Below, one piece after another: positions 1-7,975 of a stretch of DNA of 64,000 bases. The notes under the pieces were generated by a model. It made no database searches. It was not told where the DNA came from and worked only from the letters and a program-made list of their open reading frames with translations. The stretch spans positions 1 through 64,000 of the forward strand of contig NZ_KB893444.1 in assembly GCF_000374085.1 (NCBI RefSeq), given 5' to 3'. Both the position numbers and the translations under genes were made by a program. The DNA is from Spirosoma spitsbergense DSM 19989 (GTDB lineage Bacteria > Bacteroidota > Bacteroidia > Cytophagales > Spirosomataceae). Position 1 is the stretch's first letter; the number at the start of each line of letters is the position of its first letter.

Positions 1-315
1 CGTTACTTTGCATAGGGAGTAGTTGGAGGGGTTTACGTTTAGCGACACAAAACTACCTCAACATCAGCTACTCCCTACTTTTGTCCTGTACTTAGCTTTT
101 CGTCATAATGTTGATCATCTCGAACGCAGGCAAAAATTAGTCAGGCCGTCTTCGATAACCTTGCCCGCTGGCAGGTTGAAGGGTTGCTTAAATCTAACCA
201 TAAACTGCTCACAGAAGTAAATAATCTGAGTTATACAGAATCCCCAAAATAGCCCTATACGGTCTCAACTACTTTCCATTTTTGTATTTTCCAGCTGTCC
301 TGTCCCCCACCCTGG
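1..315. other. Left-edge stretch without an intact gene
   Basis: No complete gene is supported here. Two overlapping stretches look weakly protein-like. One frame from about 40 to 145 reads through without stops, and another from about 115 to 249 ends in a TAG stop at 247-249 with an amphipathic, coding-like tail (reading SNHKLLTEVNN near its end). Together they could be the frameshifted 3' remnant of a gene whose start lies left of the window, but I recognise no family. A short inverted repeat, AGGGAGTAG at 14-22 and CTACTCCCT at 68-76, is also present. Confidence 0.25.
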
Positions 316-1215
316 TTAGTTCAGTCCCCAGAGAATTATAAAAAACAGGTTTAGCCCGATGCCCGCCAGCAGGGTCATTCGCATGGCCGACCGGTAATCG
401 GCGGCATTGGGATTACGATGCACCCGACTGTACCAACGCACAAAATATACGGTAGCCGGAAGCAGGCAAAGTTGCAGGCCGTAGAAGGGAGCCTGTCCGC
501 GAAAAAAGATGTAAAAGCCAATCATAGTCAGGGCAAACAGGATAGCCGTACACCAAAACGTACCCCGAATGCCCAGCAATCGACTCATGGTCAGGTCGCC
601 CCGTCGGCCATCTTCGGCGTGTTGGTACACCTGCGTAATGGGGTAAACAGCCAGTATATTCAGCGAACAGAGCGTAGCCGCCAGCAGCAACGATGGCTGG
701 AGCAGTTCCGCCACCGGTACCTGATTAATGGCCTGATAGGTAGCCAGATAGGTTAGCCCTCCCTGGCATGAACCCACAATCAGCCAGCTTAGTACGGGGT
801 ATTTTTTCAGCCGGATACGGTCGTAGCTGTAGGCTCTGGAGATGAGTCCGTATACGAGCAGATACCCCACAAACGGCCACCCTACCCCTATGCCAAGCAG
901 CAACGCCAGCGCATCGAGACCCAGCGCCACCCACCACAAGGTTCGGTCGACGGGGGGCGGAGAGGCCAGCATCCCGATGCTGTCTTCGTCCTTATCGTAG
1001 TAGCTGTTATAGGCGTGACTGGCCGGATACAGCAACAGGTGAATAATTAGCACCACCGCCCAGGTTCGGCCCACATCCGGGTGGGCCGACTGGCTGAGGG
1101 CAAACCAGAAAACCGGCAGCAAAAAAAAAGAGAAGGGCACCCGCAGATGCAACCCTATATCCCGCAGGCTCATGGCCGACCGGATTTTTGGTGAACTATT
1201 TACGGGTGCTTCCAT
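316..1215 (-). CDS. UbiA-family prenyltransferase
   Basis: A 299-residue polytopic membrane protein of the UbiA superfamily, which transfers isoprenoid chains to aromatic or quinone-like acceptors in the inner membrane. The first Asp-rich motif is at residues 70-78 (NSYYDKDED), and an acidic DGRRGD at 202-207 sits where the second Mg-binding motif is expected. Hydrophobic helices fill the rest. The start codon directly abuts the MsrA stop, so it is the last gene of the long minus-strand run. The substrate cannot be read from sequence. A type III polyketide synthase three genes upstream suggests an aromatic polyketide acceptor, which is inference. Confidence 0.85.
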   Translation of the reverse strand: MEAPVNSSPKIRSAMSLRDIGLHLRVPFSFFLLPVFWFALSQSAHPDVGRTWAVVLIIHLLLYPASHAYNSYYDKDEDSIGMLASPPPVDRTLWWVALGLDALALLLGIGVGWPFVGYLLVYGLISRAYSYDRIRLKKYPVLSWLIVGSCQGGLTYLATYQAINQVPVAELLQPSLLLAATLCSLNILAVYPITQVYQHAEDGRRGDLTMSRLLGIRGTFWCTAILFALTMIGFYIFFRGQAPFYGLQLCLLPATVYFVRWYSRVHRNPNAADYRSAMRMTLLAGIGLNLFFIILWGLN

Positions 1216-1860
1216 TTAACTATCCAATTTTAGTTTACCATGCATGGCCTTCCTTAGTTTTTCCACCTTGGGGAGCGACACGCGTTGAATGTATGGCTGA
1301 TCGGGATGCAATTTGCAATAATTCTGGTGGTAGTTTTCGGCGGGATAGAACACCGTAAAAGGCGTTATTTCCGTTACCACCGGCCCGGCATAGTGTTTTT
1401 CGGCATTGACCCGCCGGATAGCCGCTTCGATTTCGGCTTTTTCGGCCGGGGTGCGGTAAAAAGCCACCGAGCGGTAATCGCGCCCGGCATCGGGTCCCTG
1501 CCGGTTGAGTGTAGTGGGATCGTGCCCGGCAAAAAAGGCCGTGAGCAGGTCCGTGTAGCGAATCACGTTGGGGTCATAATAGACCTGTACCGATTCGGCA
1601 TGCCCCGTTCTGTCCGTGCCTACTTCCTGATACGTGGGGTTTTTAACCGTTCCACCGGCATAGCCCGAGATAACCTCCCGAACGCCAATGAGTTGATCGA
1701 ACCCTTCTTCCTGCGCCCAGAAACAGCCACCGGCAAAGGTAGCCACTGCTTCGCCCGGTTTTAGTTTGGGCAACTTCGCCGGTGATGCATCGGGGGTTTG
1801 GCCCTGAACGTAACCCGCCAGTAAGCCGATACTGATGATAATGGATTGAATGAATTTCAT
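1216..1860 (-). CDS. msrA: Peptide-methionine (S)-S-oxide reductase MsrA, exported
   Basis: Reduces the S epimer of methionine sulfoxide in proteins. The 214-residue protein has an N-terminal signal peptide (about residues 1-21, ending VQGQ) followed by the MsrA domain with the catalytic GCFW motif at 45-48 (nucleophile Cys46). A conserved GYAGG stretch and the FYPAENYHQ segment follow. The signal peptide implies action in the periplasm rather than the cytosol. It lies 41 bp downstream of msrB and abuts the UbiA gene, so the repair pair is co-oriented and probably cotranscribed with the envelope cluster. Confidence 0.95.
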   Translation of the reverse strand: MKFIQSIIISIGLLAGYVQGQTPDASPAKLPKLKPGEAVATFAGGCFWAQEEGFDQLIGVREVISGYAGGTVKNPTYQEVGTDRTGHAESVQVYYDPNVIRYTDLLTAFFAGHDPTTLNRQGPDAGRDYRSVAFYRTPAEKAEIEAAIRRVNAEKHYAGPVVTEITPFTVFYPAENYHQNYCKLHPDQPYIQRVSLPKVEKLRKAMHGKLKLDS

Positions 1861-1901
1861 GGTTTCGGGGCCTGAATAAGGCCGGTTAACAAAACAGACA
1901 T

Positions 1902-2396
1902 TTATTTCTTGACAAATTCAAGGGCTACCCCGTTCATGCAGTAACGCAACCCTGTTGGTTTAGGCCCATCGTTGAATACGTGGCCGAGGTGCGCATCGCA
2001 TACCGCGCACTGAACCTCTGTACGAACCATGCCGTATTGAGAATCGCGCAATTCTTTCACCACATTTTTACTGATGGGCGCGTAAAAACTTGGCCAGCCC
2101 GTACCGGACTCAAACTTGGTTTCTGACTGAAACAGAGGTTCGTGACAACCCACGCAGCGGTACTCACCATGCGCGTGATTGCTGGCCAGCGGACTGGTAT
2201 AGGGGCGTTCGGTGCCCTGCTGCCGGGTCACGGCGAATACATCGGGCGACAGTATCATCTTCCACTCGGCTTCCGATTTCTCCACCCGACGGGGCGGTTT
2301 ACCGCCATCAACGGGGCGGAAGGAAGCGGTTATCAGTGTGATAAGACCGGCAATCGCCAGCCCTGTCAGGTAATTAAACAAGGTACTACGTTTCAT
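1902..2396 (-). CDS. msrB: Peptide-methionine (R)-S-oxide reductase MsrB, exported
   Basis: Reduces the R epimer of methionine sulfoxide, complementing MsrA. The 164 residues start with a signal-peptide-like segment (about 1-25) and then the SelR domain: GTERPYT at 61-67, zinc cysteine pairs C81/C84 and C130/C133, and the catalytic RYCMN motif with Cys153. Like the neighbouring MsrA it appears exported, so the two would repair envelope proteins. It follows the polyketide synthase gene by 18 bp in the same direction. Separate msrA and msrB genes, both with leaders, differ from the fused MsrAB of many bacteria. Confidence 0.95.
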   Translation of the reverse strand: MKRSTLFNYLTGLAIAGLITLITASFRPVDGGKPPRRVEKSEAEWKMILSPDVFAVTRQQGTERPYTSPLASNHAHGEYRCVGCHEPLFQSETKFESGTGWPSFYAPISKNVVKELRDSQYGMVRTEVQCAVCDAHLGHVFNDGPKPTGLRYCMNGVALEFVKK

Positions 2397-2414
2397 CTTT
2401 GTAAATCTAATATG

Positions 2415-3626
2415 TTAGTGAAAATCAACTAATTCAACGGGTTCGGATAGTGCGTAATGGTCAGCAACCGGCCATTCGACCTGCGCCACCAGCAACATCG
2501 ATTCGAGCGTTAGTCCCGGCCCGAAGGCAATGCCGGCAATGGTTTGGGTAAACCCGTCGGGCATCGGACCGGTTGCACAGGCAGTAGCTTCGGCCAGTTC
2601 GTTCCAGATTGCTTTCAGCACGAACAGTACCGAGGCCGACGACATATTTCCGTACTGATCCAGTACATCGTAGGCATGGTGGGTCTTGGTCCGGTCAATC
2701 GCAAACTCGGTTTCGATCAGGTCCAGAATTCGCCGTCCGCCCGGATGCAGGGCAAAATAGTCGATGTCAGCCACCGCCAGCCCATTCTGGTTCAGGATGC
2801 GGTGCAGCACGTGGCCGATGTGGTGCCGGATCACGTCCGGCACCTGCTGGCTCAGCACCATATCGAACCCCTGATTACCAATCGTCCAGGCCATCTCGTC
2901 GCGACCGTCGGGCAGCAGGTCGCACTGAAACGACTGGAGCCGGAACGACTGATCGGGGTGGGCCTGTCCCTGCACCAATACCGCAGCGGCTCCATCGCTG
3001 AATAGTGCGTTGGCCAGCCAGTTCGATACCTCATTCGACTTCTGAAAATGAATGGTGCATAACTCAATACACACCACCAGCACGTTTGCCTGCGGATCGG
3101 CCCGCACAATGGCGTCCGCTGCTTTCAGGCCATTGAAAGCGCCGTAACACCCCATAAAACCAATCAGCAGCCGCTGCGTCGTTCCCGGCAATCCCAACGC
3201 TTCGACCAGGTCAATATCGGGGCCCGGCGCGTAAAATCCGGTACAACTCACCACAATCAGGTGCGTAACCGACCGAACCGCGAAAGCGGGGTAATTGGCC
3301 AGGCAATCCCGAACGGCCCGCAGGGCCAGTGGCATGGCCTCCCGTTTGTACACCTCCATGCGCTGCCCAACCGACGGAAAAGGCTCCAGGTCCGGTGTGT
3401 TCGGGTAAAAGGTAAATTCTCCGTTTGTCTGGCTGTAGTCCGGCAACACCGAGTACCGGCGACTTATTTTCGTTTGCCGATAGAGTGCCCCCATCCGTCG
3501 TTGCGCGGGTTCATCGAGCTGGAGCGCATTCGCCATAAAATGGGCCAGTTGCGTCTGCGCGTGTTCGTGCTCCGGCACTGCCGTGCCAATAGCATTGATA
3601 AAACTTCCGGGTCGATTCATGTACAT
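2415..3626 (-). CDS. Type III polyketide synthase (chalcone synthase family)
   Basis: A 403-residue ketosynthase-fold enzyme that condenses malonyl-CoA onto an acyl starter without an acyl carrier protein. The complete catalytic triad is visible: Cys160 in GFMGCYGAFNGLKAA, His294 in FALHPGGRR and Asn327 in YGNMSSAS. The length is normal for the family. Start at 3626 or at a second in-frame ATG at 3620. Bacterial relatives make alkylpyrones, alkylresorcinols or phloroglucinols. The product here is unknown, and the oxidoreductase and methyltransferase that often accompany such genes are absent. Neighbours YceI (7 bp upstream) and UbiA suggest an isoprenoid-linked or membrane-lipid product, which is inference. 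Confidence 0.92.
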   Translation of the reverse strand: MYMNRPGSFINAIGTAVPEHEHAQTQLAHFMANALQLDEPAQRRMGALYRQTKISRRYSVLPDYSQTNGEFTFYPNTPDLEPFPSVGQRMEVYKREAMPLALRAVRDCLANYPAFAVRSVTHLIVVSCTGFYAPGPDIDLVEALGLPGTTQRLLIGFMGCYGAFNGLKAADAIVRADPQANVLVVCIELCTIHFQKSNEVSNWLANALFSDGAAAVLVQGQAHPDQSFRLQSFQCDLLPDGRDEMAWTIGNQGFDMVLSQQVPDVIRHHIGHVLHRILNQNGLAVADIDYFALHPGGRRILDLIETEFAIDRTKTHHAYDVLDQYGNMSSASVLFVLKAIWNELAEATACATGPMPDGFTQTIAGIAFGPGLTLESMLLVAQVEWPVADHYALSEPVELVDFH

Positions 3627-3633
3627 AAACCTG

Positions 3634-4194
3634 TTAATTGGTCGCTACGGCAGTACCCGCCGACTGGGCCTGAATGGACAGGGAGATCGTTGCGTCGTTA
3701 CTCATCAGCATACTACGACCGCCCACGTCGTAATCCCGCCGATCTATGGCAAACTCACCCGAGAATTGGGCCGTTTCGCCGGATTGACTAACCGTAAACG
3801 GAATCGTTACGGTGCGGGTCGTTCCCTTGAGGGTCAGCGCAAACGTACCCACGTACTTGTTAGCCCCTTTTTTCTCGATACGCGTCGACTTGAGACTAAT
3901 TTTAGGGTGTCTGGCCACGTCAAAGTATTCTTCTTTTTTGAGGTGGTTATCCCGTAACCCGATGCCGGTATCGACGGTAGCGGCATCGACGCTGGCCGAA
4001 AACTGGGCTTTTTCGGGTGCAGCCGGATCAAATACCAGGCTACCGGTAAAGCCGCTGAATGAGCCATTCACATTTAACCCGGCATTACGGATTTTAAAGG
4101 CAACAGTAGCTTTAACAGGCTTCCAGTTTGGCTGAGCCATAACCGAAAAAGTGATGAACAGGGCAACAAGAAGAGAAAGAATGCACTTAGTCAT
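3634..4194 (-). CDS. YceI-family periplasmic lipid-binding protein
   Basis: A 186-residue protein with a Sec signal peptide (about 1-20, ending VMAQ) and a single YceI lipocalin-like domain. The hallmark pattern is visible: a SVDAATVDTGIGLRDNHLK segment around residues 68-86, then YFDVARHPKISLKST and a late FAIDRRDYDVGG. YceI folds bind polyprenyl chains or amphiphiles in the periplasm. It lies 7 bp upstream of the polyketide synthase gene, so it may carry that enzyme's prenylated product; this is inference. A 146-bp gap upstream (4195-4340), AT-rich near the start codon, could hold a secondary promoter. Confidence 0.9.
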   Translation of the reverse strand: MTKCILSLLVALFITFSVMAQPNWKPVKATVAFKIRNAGLNVNGSFSGFTGSLVFDPAAPEKAQFSASVDAATVDTGIGLRDNHLKKEEYFDVARHPKISLKSTRIEKKGANKYVGTFALTLKGTTRTVTIPFTVSQSGETAQFSGEFAIDRRDYDVGGRSMLMSNDATISLSIQAQSAGTAVATN

Positions 4195-4340
4195 GTGGTT
4201 TACGATTTGAAGTTTACAGTTTTTTATTTTTGGTTTGTATTCTTTGGCTTACGGTTCCAGGTTGGCTGATGCAACATGAACACTGTCTGTCATAAACTGC
4301 TCTGGTGACCGGCGAACCCTGAAACCTCCAACAAAAAACC

Positions 4341-5075
4341 TTAAAAATGATACGAAACGGCCAGCAGGGGCATGGCGTTTTTAGCCCGGAACCGGTCGTT
4401 CTCGAGCGTCAGTTTTCGCAGGGTGGTGTATTCATTGAACTGGAAGCCAAGGCCACCGCGTACACTCAATTTTGGCGTAAACCGATACCGGATGTAGGCT
4501 TCGGAGTTCAGACTCCCCCGGTCGCTGTCGCTGATGAGCAGCAGGTTGAACGCCGTTGGTTTTGCTTCCTGAGTCGTTCCACTCAGCGATGACCGCACGG
4601 GGCTGTTGGCCGTGAAGGTACCCCTCTGATTACCACCGAAACTAACCCCAATGGCATCGATGTTGAAACCAACCTCCAGTTTCCGGGATATTGCGTACTC
4701 CAGGTTGATACTGATATTGAGCGAGTTGATCTGGGTTTTGGAAAAGCGTATCGTGTCGATATTGGCAATGATATCCTCACTGAACAGGGCCACGATACTC
4801 TCAGTGCCGGAGGTCAGTTTGGCGGGGGCTGTCCGGTAATCGGTATTGCTGCCAAAGGCCGAGGTAAACCGCAGCCCGTAGCCAATCCGGAAGCGGTGCG
4901 ACTGTCCCAGCCCGTGCAACCGGTTCAGCGACAGGGCAACGGTGGTAAAATCCCCTTTGGAGGCCAGACTCAGGTCGAGCACCTGAGTCGTCTTTTTAAA
5001 ATCATGCGGATCACCCGACTGGGCGAAACTAAACACGGGTAAACTGAGCAATAGCAGGAGTCTAAGCGTTTTCAT
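4341..5075 (-). CDS. Predicted outer-membrane beta-barrel protein, function unknown
   Basis: A 244-residue protein with a clear signal peptide (about 1-18, ending SFAQ), alternating hydrophobic/polar strands and a C-terminal aromatic residue (AVSYHF), typical of outer-membrane barrels of Bacteroidota. I recognise no specific family. Strand-like repeats such as LEVGFNIDAIGVSFGG and LSVRGGLGFQF support a barrel of roughly 8-10 strands. It sits between the DM13 lipoprotein and YceI genes in one co-oriented run, so a transport or structural role for the same envelope system is plausible but unproven. Confidence 0.6.
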   Translation of the reverse strand: MKTLRLLLLLSLPVFSFAQSGDPHDFKKTTQVLDLSLASKGDFTTVALSLNRLHGLGQSHRFRIGYGLRFTSAFGSNTDYRTAPAKLTSGTESIVALFSEDIIANIDTIRFSKTQINSLNISINLEYAISRKLEVGFNIDAIGVSFGGNQRGTFTANSPVRSSLSGTTQEAKPTAFNLLLISDSDRGSLNSEAYIRYRFTPKLSVRGGLGFQFNEYTTLRKLTLENDRFRAKNAMPLLAVSYHF

Positions 5076-5122
5076 AGCGTATTGGAAAATGGATTTGACT
5101 GATTGGCAGATGAGACGGATAC

Positions 5123-5599
5123 TTACTTAAGGGTGGCGGAGCCAAACAGTACGCCGAAGGCTTTGCACCAGATAAGCACCGTCTTGTGTTGGCTGGGGTT
5201 GTAGCTGGTGGGTAAATCGAGCGAGAAATTACCGGTCTGGGTGAGCTTCGACACTTCAAGGAAGTTGGTCAGGGCCACGTCTTCGGCCACATAGATCCGC
5301 AAATCCGGCCCACCTTCGGTCGAGAAATCAGTGAAGGTCAGTCTCCGGCCTCCTCCCTGTTCGTACACCTTCACTGTCCCTTTCACGACATGCACGGCGT
5401 TGACAAAAGAACCCTGCAGGAGTAGTTTACGGCCCGTAGTGTCGGTGGAAGCAATGGGGTTACCGGGCGTAGTGGTGCCGGTGGTCGTATCAGGAACCGG
5501 GTCCGCAGATTTGGTGCAGGCACTCAGCCCGGCAATCAGTAAGAAGGAAAACAAAACGCCCCATTGGCGTATCCGAAAAATCAATTCGTTTATAAACAT
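5123..5599 (-). CDS. DM13-domain lipoprotein
   Basis: A 158-residue predicted lipoprotein: hydrophobic leader with lipobox LSAC (Cys28), a Thr/Pro-rich linker (about 33-55), then a DM13 domain. The family pattern of a GSF...V.G...V...G.R.L.F.dF....GPDLRIYV core is visible at about 64-107, and the single conserved cysteine appears near the end in LIWCKAFGV. DM13 domains are proposed to act in extracytoplasmic electron transfer, from comparative genomics. It is 47 bp upstream of the beta-barrel gene and 125 bp downstream of DUF1223, in a redox-themed neighbourhood. Confidence 0.8.
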   Translation of the reverse strand: MFINELIFRIRQWGVLFSFLLIAGLSACTKSADPVPDTTTGTTTPGNPIASTDTTGRKLLLQGSFVNAVHVVKGTVKVYEQGGGRRLTFTDFSTEGGPDLRIYVAEDVALTNFLEVSKLTQTGNFSLDLPTSYNPSQHKTVLIWCKAFGVLFGSATLK

Positions 5600-5633
5600 G
5601 GCTTGGGTGGTTTAAGGATTAGTGAAGAGTTAT

Positions 5634-5719
5634 GAGTGTAGAGCACAGAATAGTTTATGAGCGCAATTAATTGACAATAAGACAGTTAATGGTTACACAC
5701 CCTGCACTATACATTCTAC
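5634..5719. repeat. Imperfect intergenic inverted repeat after the DUF1223 stop
   Basis: The 125-bp gap between the DUF1223 stop and the DM13 start holds a gapped inverted repeat. AGTGTAGA followed shortly by ATAGT on the left is mirrored by ACTAT and TCTACACT on the right, enclosing an AT-rich centre. The design, short words inverted and slightly slipped next to a stop codon, recurs in several other intergenic gaps of this window. It may be an RNA hairpin that ends or stabilises the upstream transcript; no U-run is obvious. Confidence 0.4.
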
Positions 5720-5724
5720 ACTTT

Positions 5725-6492
5725 TCATTCCTTTAACAGGTTGATTTGCGAAGCGCCCCGAACATCCAGTTTTTGCTGACCCTGGACATAGGCGACTACC
5801 GCTCCGTTTCCGGCATCGAATCCGGCGGGTAACGTCAGGGTCGCGGTACCGGTGGTGGTGGCCGGTACCGTTTGGAAAACCCGGACAACGTTGTTGTGGG
5901 CTAGTTTCCGCCCGGCATTTTCGCCCCGCAGCACAGTCGTGTAAGCAGTTTTACTCACCAGGGCAATGTTCAGCACGGCGTTCGTGAGTTCGCCGTCGAG
6001 TTGGTAGGTGACCGTGCGGGTCGTTGTGGACGGGGCCGCTATGGTTAACTGCACACTAGCCGTAGCAGGATGACTCAGGGCGGAAGCCAGCCCGCTGCTT
6101 TGCTTTGCCCGATTTGAGCCGACAAATTCCTGCTGCCCGTTCACTACTTCCTGCGGAGTATAGGCACCATTTAACCCGAAATACTCGCCGTACTGGTACT
6201 GCCGTTGGGTAAACGCGTGATTGCTGAACGGGTCTTTCCAGCCCAGCCGGTCCCAGTAGTCGACGTGGAACGACAGCCCGATGATGTTACGATTCGTTTT
6301 GGCGGCTTCCGTAATGGTTTCCGTGAGCAGGTGATCGGCAGCCGGGCAACTCGAACAGCCTTCCGACGTGAATAATTCGACGACCGCTACCGGTTCGTGT
6401 TTGATGCTTTTGTCCGGTATGTAGCTGCTGACGACCAGCGTGGCACAGACTACGGCCAGTGATAAAAAGACTGCTTTACGTTTGGTTGACAT
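5725..6492 (-). CDS. DUF1223 thioredoxin-like exported protein
   Basis: A 255-residue protein with a signal peptide (about 1-23) and the DUF1223 signature VELFTSEGCSSCPAAD, with a CxxC pair at Cys46 and Cys49. DUF1223 proteins have a thioredoxin-like fold and are usually secreted; a thiol-redox role is likely but the substrate is unknown. Later conserved segments visible include LSFHVDYWDRLGWKDPFS and TPQEVVNG. It lies 61 bp downstream of a YHS-domain gene in the run of envelope redox genes. Confidence 0.88.
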   Translation of the reverse strand: MSTKRKAVFLSLAVVCATLVVSSYIPDKSIKHEPVAVVELFTSEGCSSCPAADHLLTETITEAAKTNRNIIGLSFHVDYWDRLGWKDPFSNHAFTQRQYQYGEYFGLNGAYTPQEVVNGQQEFVGSNRAKQSSGLASALSHPATASVQLTIAAPSTTTRTVTYQLDGELTNAVLNIALVSKTAYTTVLRGENAGRKLAHNNVVRVFQTVPATTTGTATLTLPAGFDAGNGAVVAYVQGQQKLDVRGASQINLLKE

Positions 6493-6553
6493 GGTTTTGA
6501 TTGATTACGTGATGAACGAGTAGCTAACCGGAGTCGGTTGGCCCGTTTTTGGG

Positions 6554-7003
6554 CTATTCTTTCGCATTTTTCAGTTTCGGCCAGTTCTGGTCAGCCTGCT
6601 GAATATTGTCAGCCTGACGCTGTACCCATTTAGTTTTCACCTTCGGATTGTAGTTGAGGTACAGTTTGTCGTCGACGATGGTCCAGGCTTCAGGGTCGGT
6701 GGGAGCTTTATGGCCTTGCGAAAGACCGTAGGCACAATAACCACCATACTGCGGCATATACCGGTCCGGGTCTGCTTTGAACGCATCACGATTGGCCGCG
6801 CTGGCAAACAGCCAATTCGTTTCTTTATGGGTGTAGCTGTAATTGGGGTTGCCTTTAACGGGTTTGTTCTCCGTGAAATAAGCAACCGGATCGTAGCCCC
6901 GGATGGCCTGATTGTCGGACGAAAATACCGCAGCCTCCTGGCCAAACGATAGGGTCACACTGAGCATCAACAGAGTAAGTAATTGACAGAAAACGGGTTT
7001 CAT
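6554..7003 (-). CDS. YHS-domain exported protein (second copy)
   Basis: A 149-residue protein with a signal peptide (about 1-21, ending SFGQ) followed by a YHS domain: RGYDPVAYF, then WLFASAANRDAFKADPDRYMPQYGGYCAYGLSQG. YHS domains occur in metal-trafficking proteins and P-type ATPases and may bind metal ions. It is a paralogue of the gene at 7976-8476, sharing GYDPVAYF, FASAANRD, YGG(Y/W)CAY and KADQNW-like endings. The DoxX gene lies 14 bp upstream. Two copies in one operon are unusual. Confidence 0.88.
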   Translation of the reverse strand: MKPVFCQLLTLLMLSVTLSFGQEAAVFSSDNQAIRGYDPVAYFTENKPVKGNPNYSYTHKETNWLFASAANRDAFKADPDRYMPQYGGYCAYGLSQGHKAPTDPEAWTIVDDKLYLNYNPKVKTKWVQRQADNIQQADQNWPKLKNAKE

Positions 7004-7017
7004 AGCAGACTGATAAA

Positions 7018-7431
7018 TTAATTAGTTGGCAAAATCTTTCTGCGCCAGGTGCCAAGCATGGGGATCCAGTCGTGGCGGGTGATGGACAAAATGGTCAGGC
7101 AACTGGCGGCAACAACCAGGGCCAGTATAAACAGATACCCCCCATCGCCCTGTACCTCGATACCCAGCACCGTCAGGTGCGATACGATAGCACCCAGCAT
7201 AACGCCCAGTCCCAGTCCGGCCCCAATCCAGGACGTGGCCGGAATTAAAATGAGGATGGAAGCAATCAGCTCAGCGATACCGGAACCGTAACGGCCCCAG
7301 GGTTCGATGCCCAGCGTCGAAAAAATATAAATACTTTCGGGCTGACCGGTAAACTTGAAATACAGCGTCTGGAGCATGATCAGAGCAGCTACCAGACGGG
7401 CAATCCAGAAAATAATGAGTTGAACGTTCAT
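7018..7431 (-). CDS. DoxX-family inner-membrane protein
   Basis: A 137-residue protein with four predicted membrane helices and the DoxX layout: an early FKFTGQPES turn after helix 1 and a GSGIAELIASILILIP helix. DoxX-family proteins are small quinone- or redox-linked membrane proteins; DoxD/DoxX of archaea are thiosulfate:quinone oxidoreductase subunits, and others act in thiol stress. It sits 12 bp downstream of the DinB-like gene and 14 bp upstream of a YHS gene, so it is almost certainly cotranscribed with them. Confidence 0.82.
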   Translation of the reverse strand: MNVQLIIFWIARLVAALIMLQTLYFKFTGQPESIYIFSTLGIEPWGRYGSGIAELIASILILIPATSWIGAGLGLGVMLGAIVSHLTVLGIEVQGDGGYLFILALVVAASCLTILSITRHDWIPMLGTWRRKILPTN

Positions 7432-7443
7432 GGGTAACAGGGT

Positions 7444-7962
7444 TTAGGTAAGTGTTTGCGTTAATGAAGATTGGTGCTGTACGGTAGCGTAGGCGATACC
7501 AAAATTGGCCGGGATACGTACGTGCGGAAAAGTCTTTTCCAGTCCGATTCGGATAATAGCCGAATGATGGATGGCGTGTTCGATGTTGTAGAGCAGTTCC
7601 CGAAAAAACGTGGTGGTAATCGTCACGTCGGGTTCGGCATCGGCCGAATAGGAAGCCTCGAAGCACAGTATCCGGTCGTCGGTATAGGTCTGGAGCCGGC
7701 AAACCATCTGTTTCATGGTGTCAATAGCCACCTGCGGGTCATTTTCGAGTTCAGTCTGCCGCACCCGCTGGTCGTAGTTGATGTGACTGGTCCGGTAGCC
7801 CGTCAGGGCAATGGCGTAACACTCCAGGACGTGGCGGAGGTGCTTTCCGATAGAAGCCCCAAACAGCAGATCCAGCGGCTGGCTGAACTCTTCGGGGGTT
7901 AGTTGTTCGCTGATGGCGGTGAGCTGGCCAAAAATATCGGTTGAAATTTGCTGTAATCTCAT
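7444..7962 (-). CDS. DinB-like four-helix protein
   Basis: A 172-residue protein of the DinB/YfiT superfamily. Three histidine positions typical of its metal site are visible: the KHLRHVLECY segment around residues 35-44 and the NIEHAIHHSAIIRIG segment around 126-140. I chose the ATG at 7962, 13 bp after the upstream stop, over a longer in-frame start at 8163 that would run through the upstream YHS gene. Members are often metal-dependent thiol transferases or uncharacterised. Its place between YHS and DoxX genes suggests thiol or metal chemistry, which is inference. Confidence 0.75.
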   Translation of the reverse strand: MRLQQISTDIFGQLTAISEQLTPEEFSQPLDLLFGASIGKHLRHVLECYAIALTGYRTSHINYDQRVRQTELENDPQVAIDTMKQMVCRLQTYTDDRILCFEASYSADAEPDVTITTTFFRELLYNIEHAIHHSAIIRIGLEKTFPHVRIPANFGIAYATVQHQSSLTQTLT

Positions 7963-7975
7963 GGGGATACGGCGG

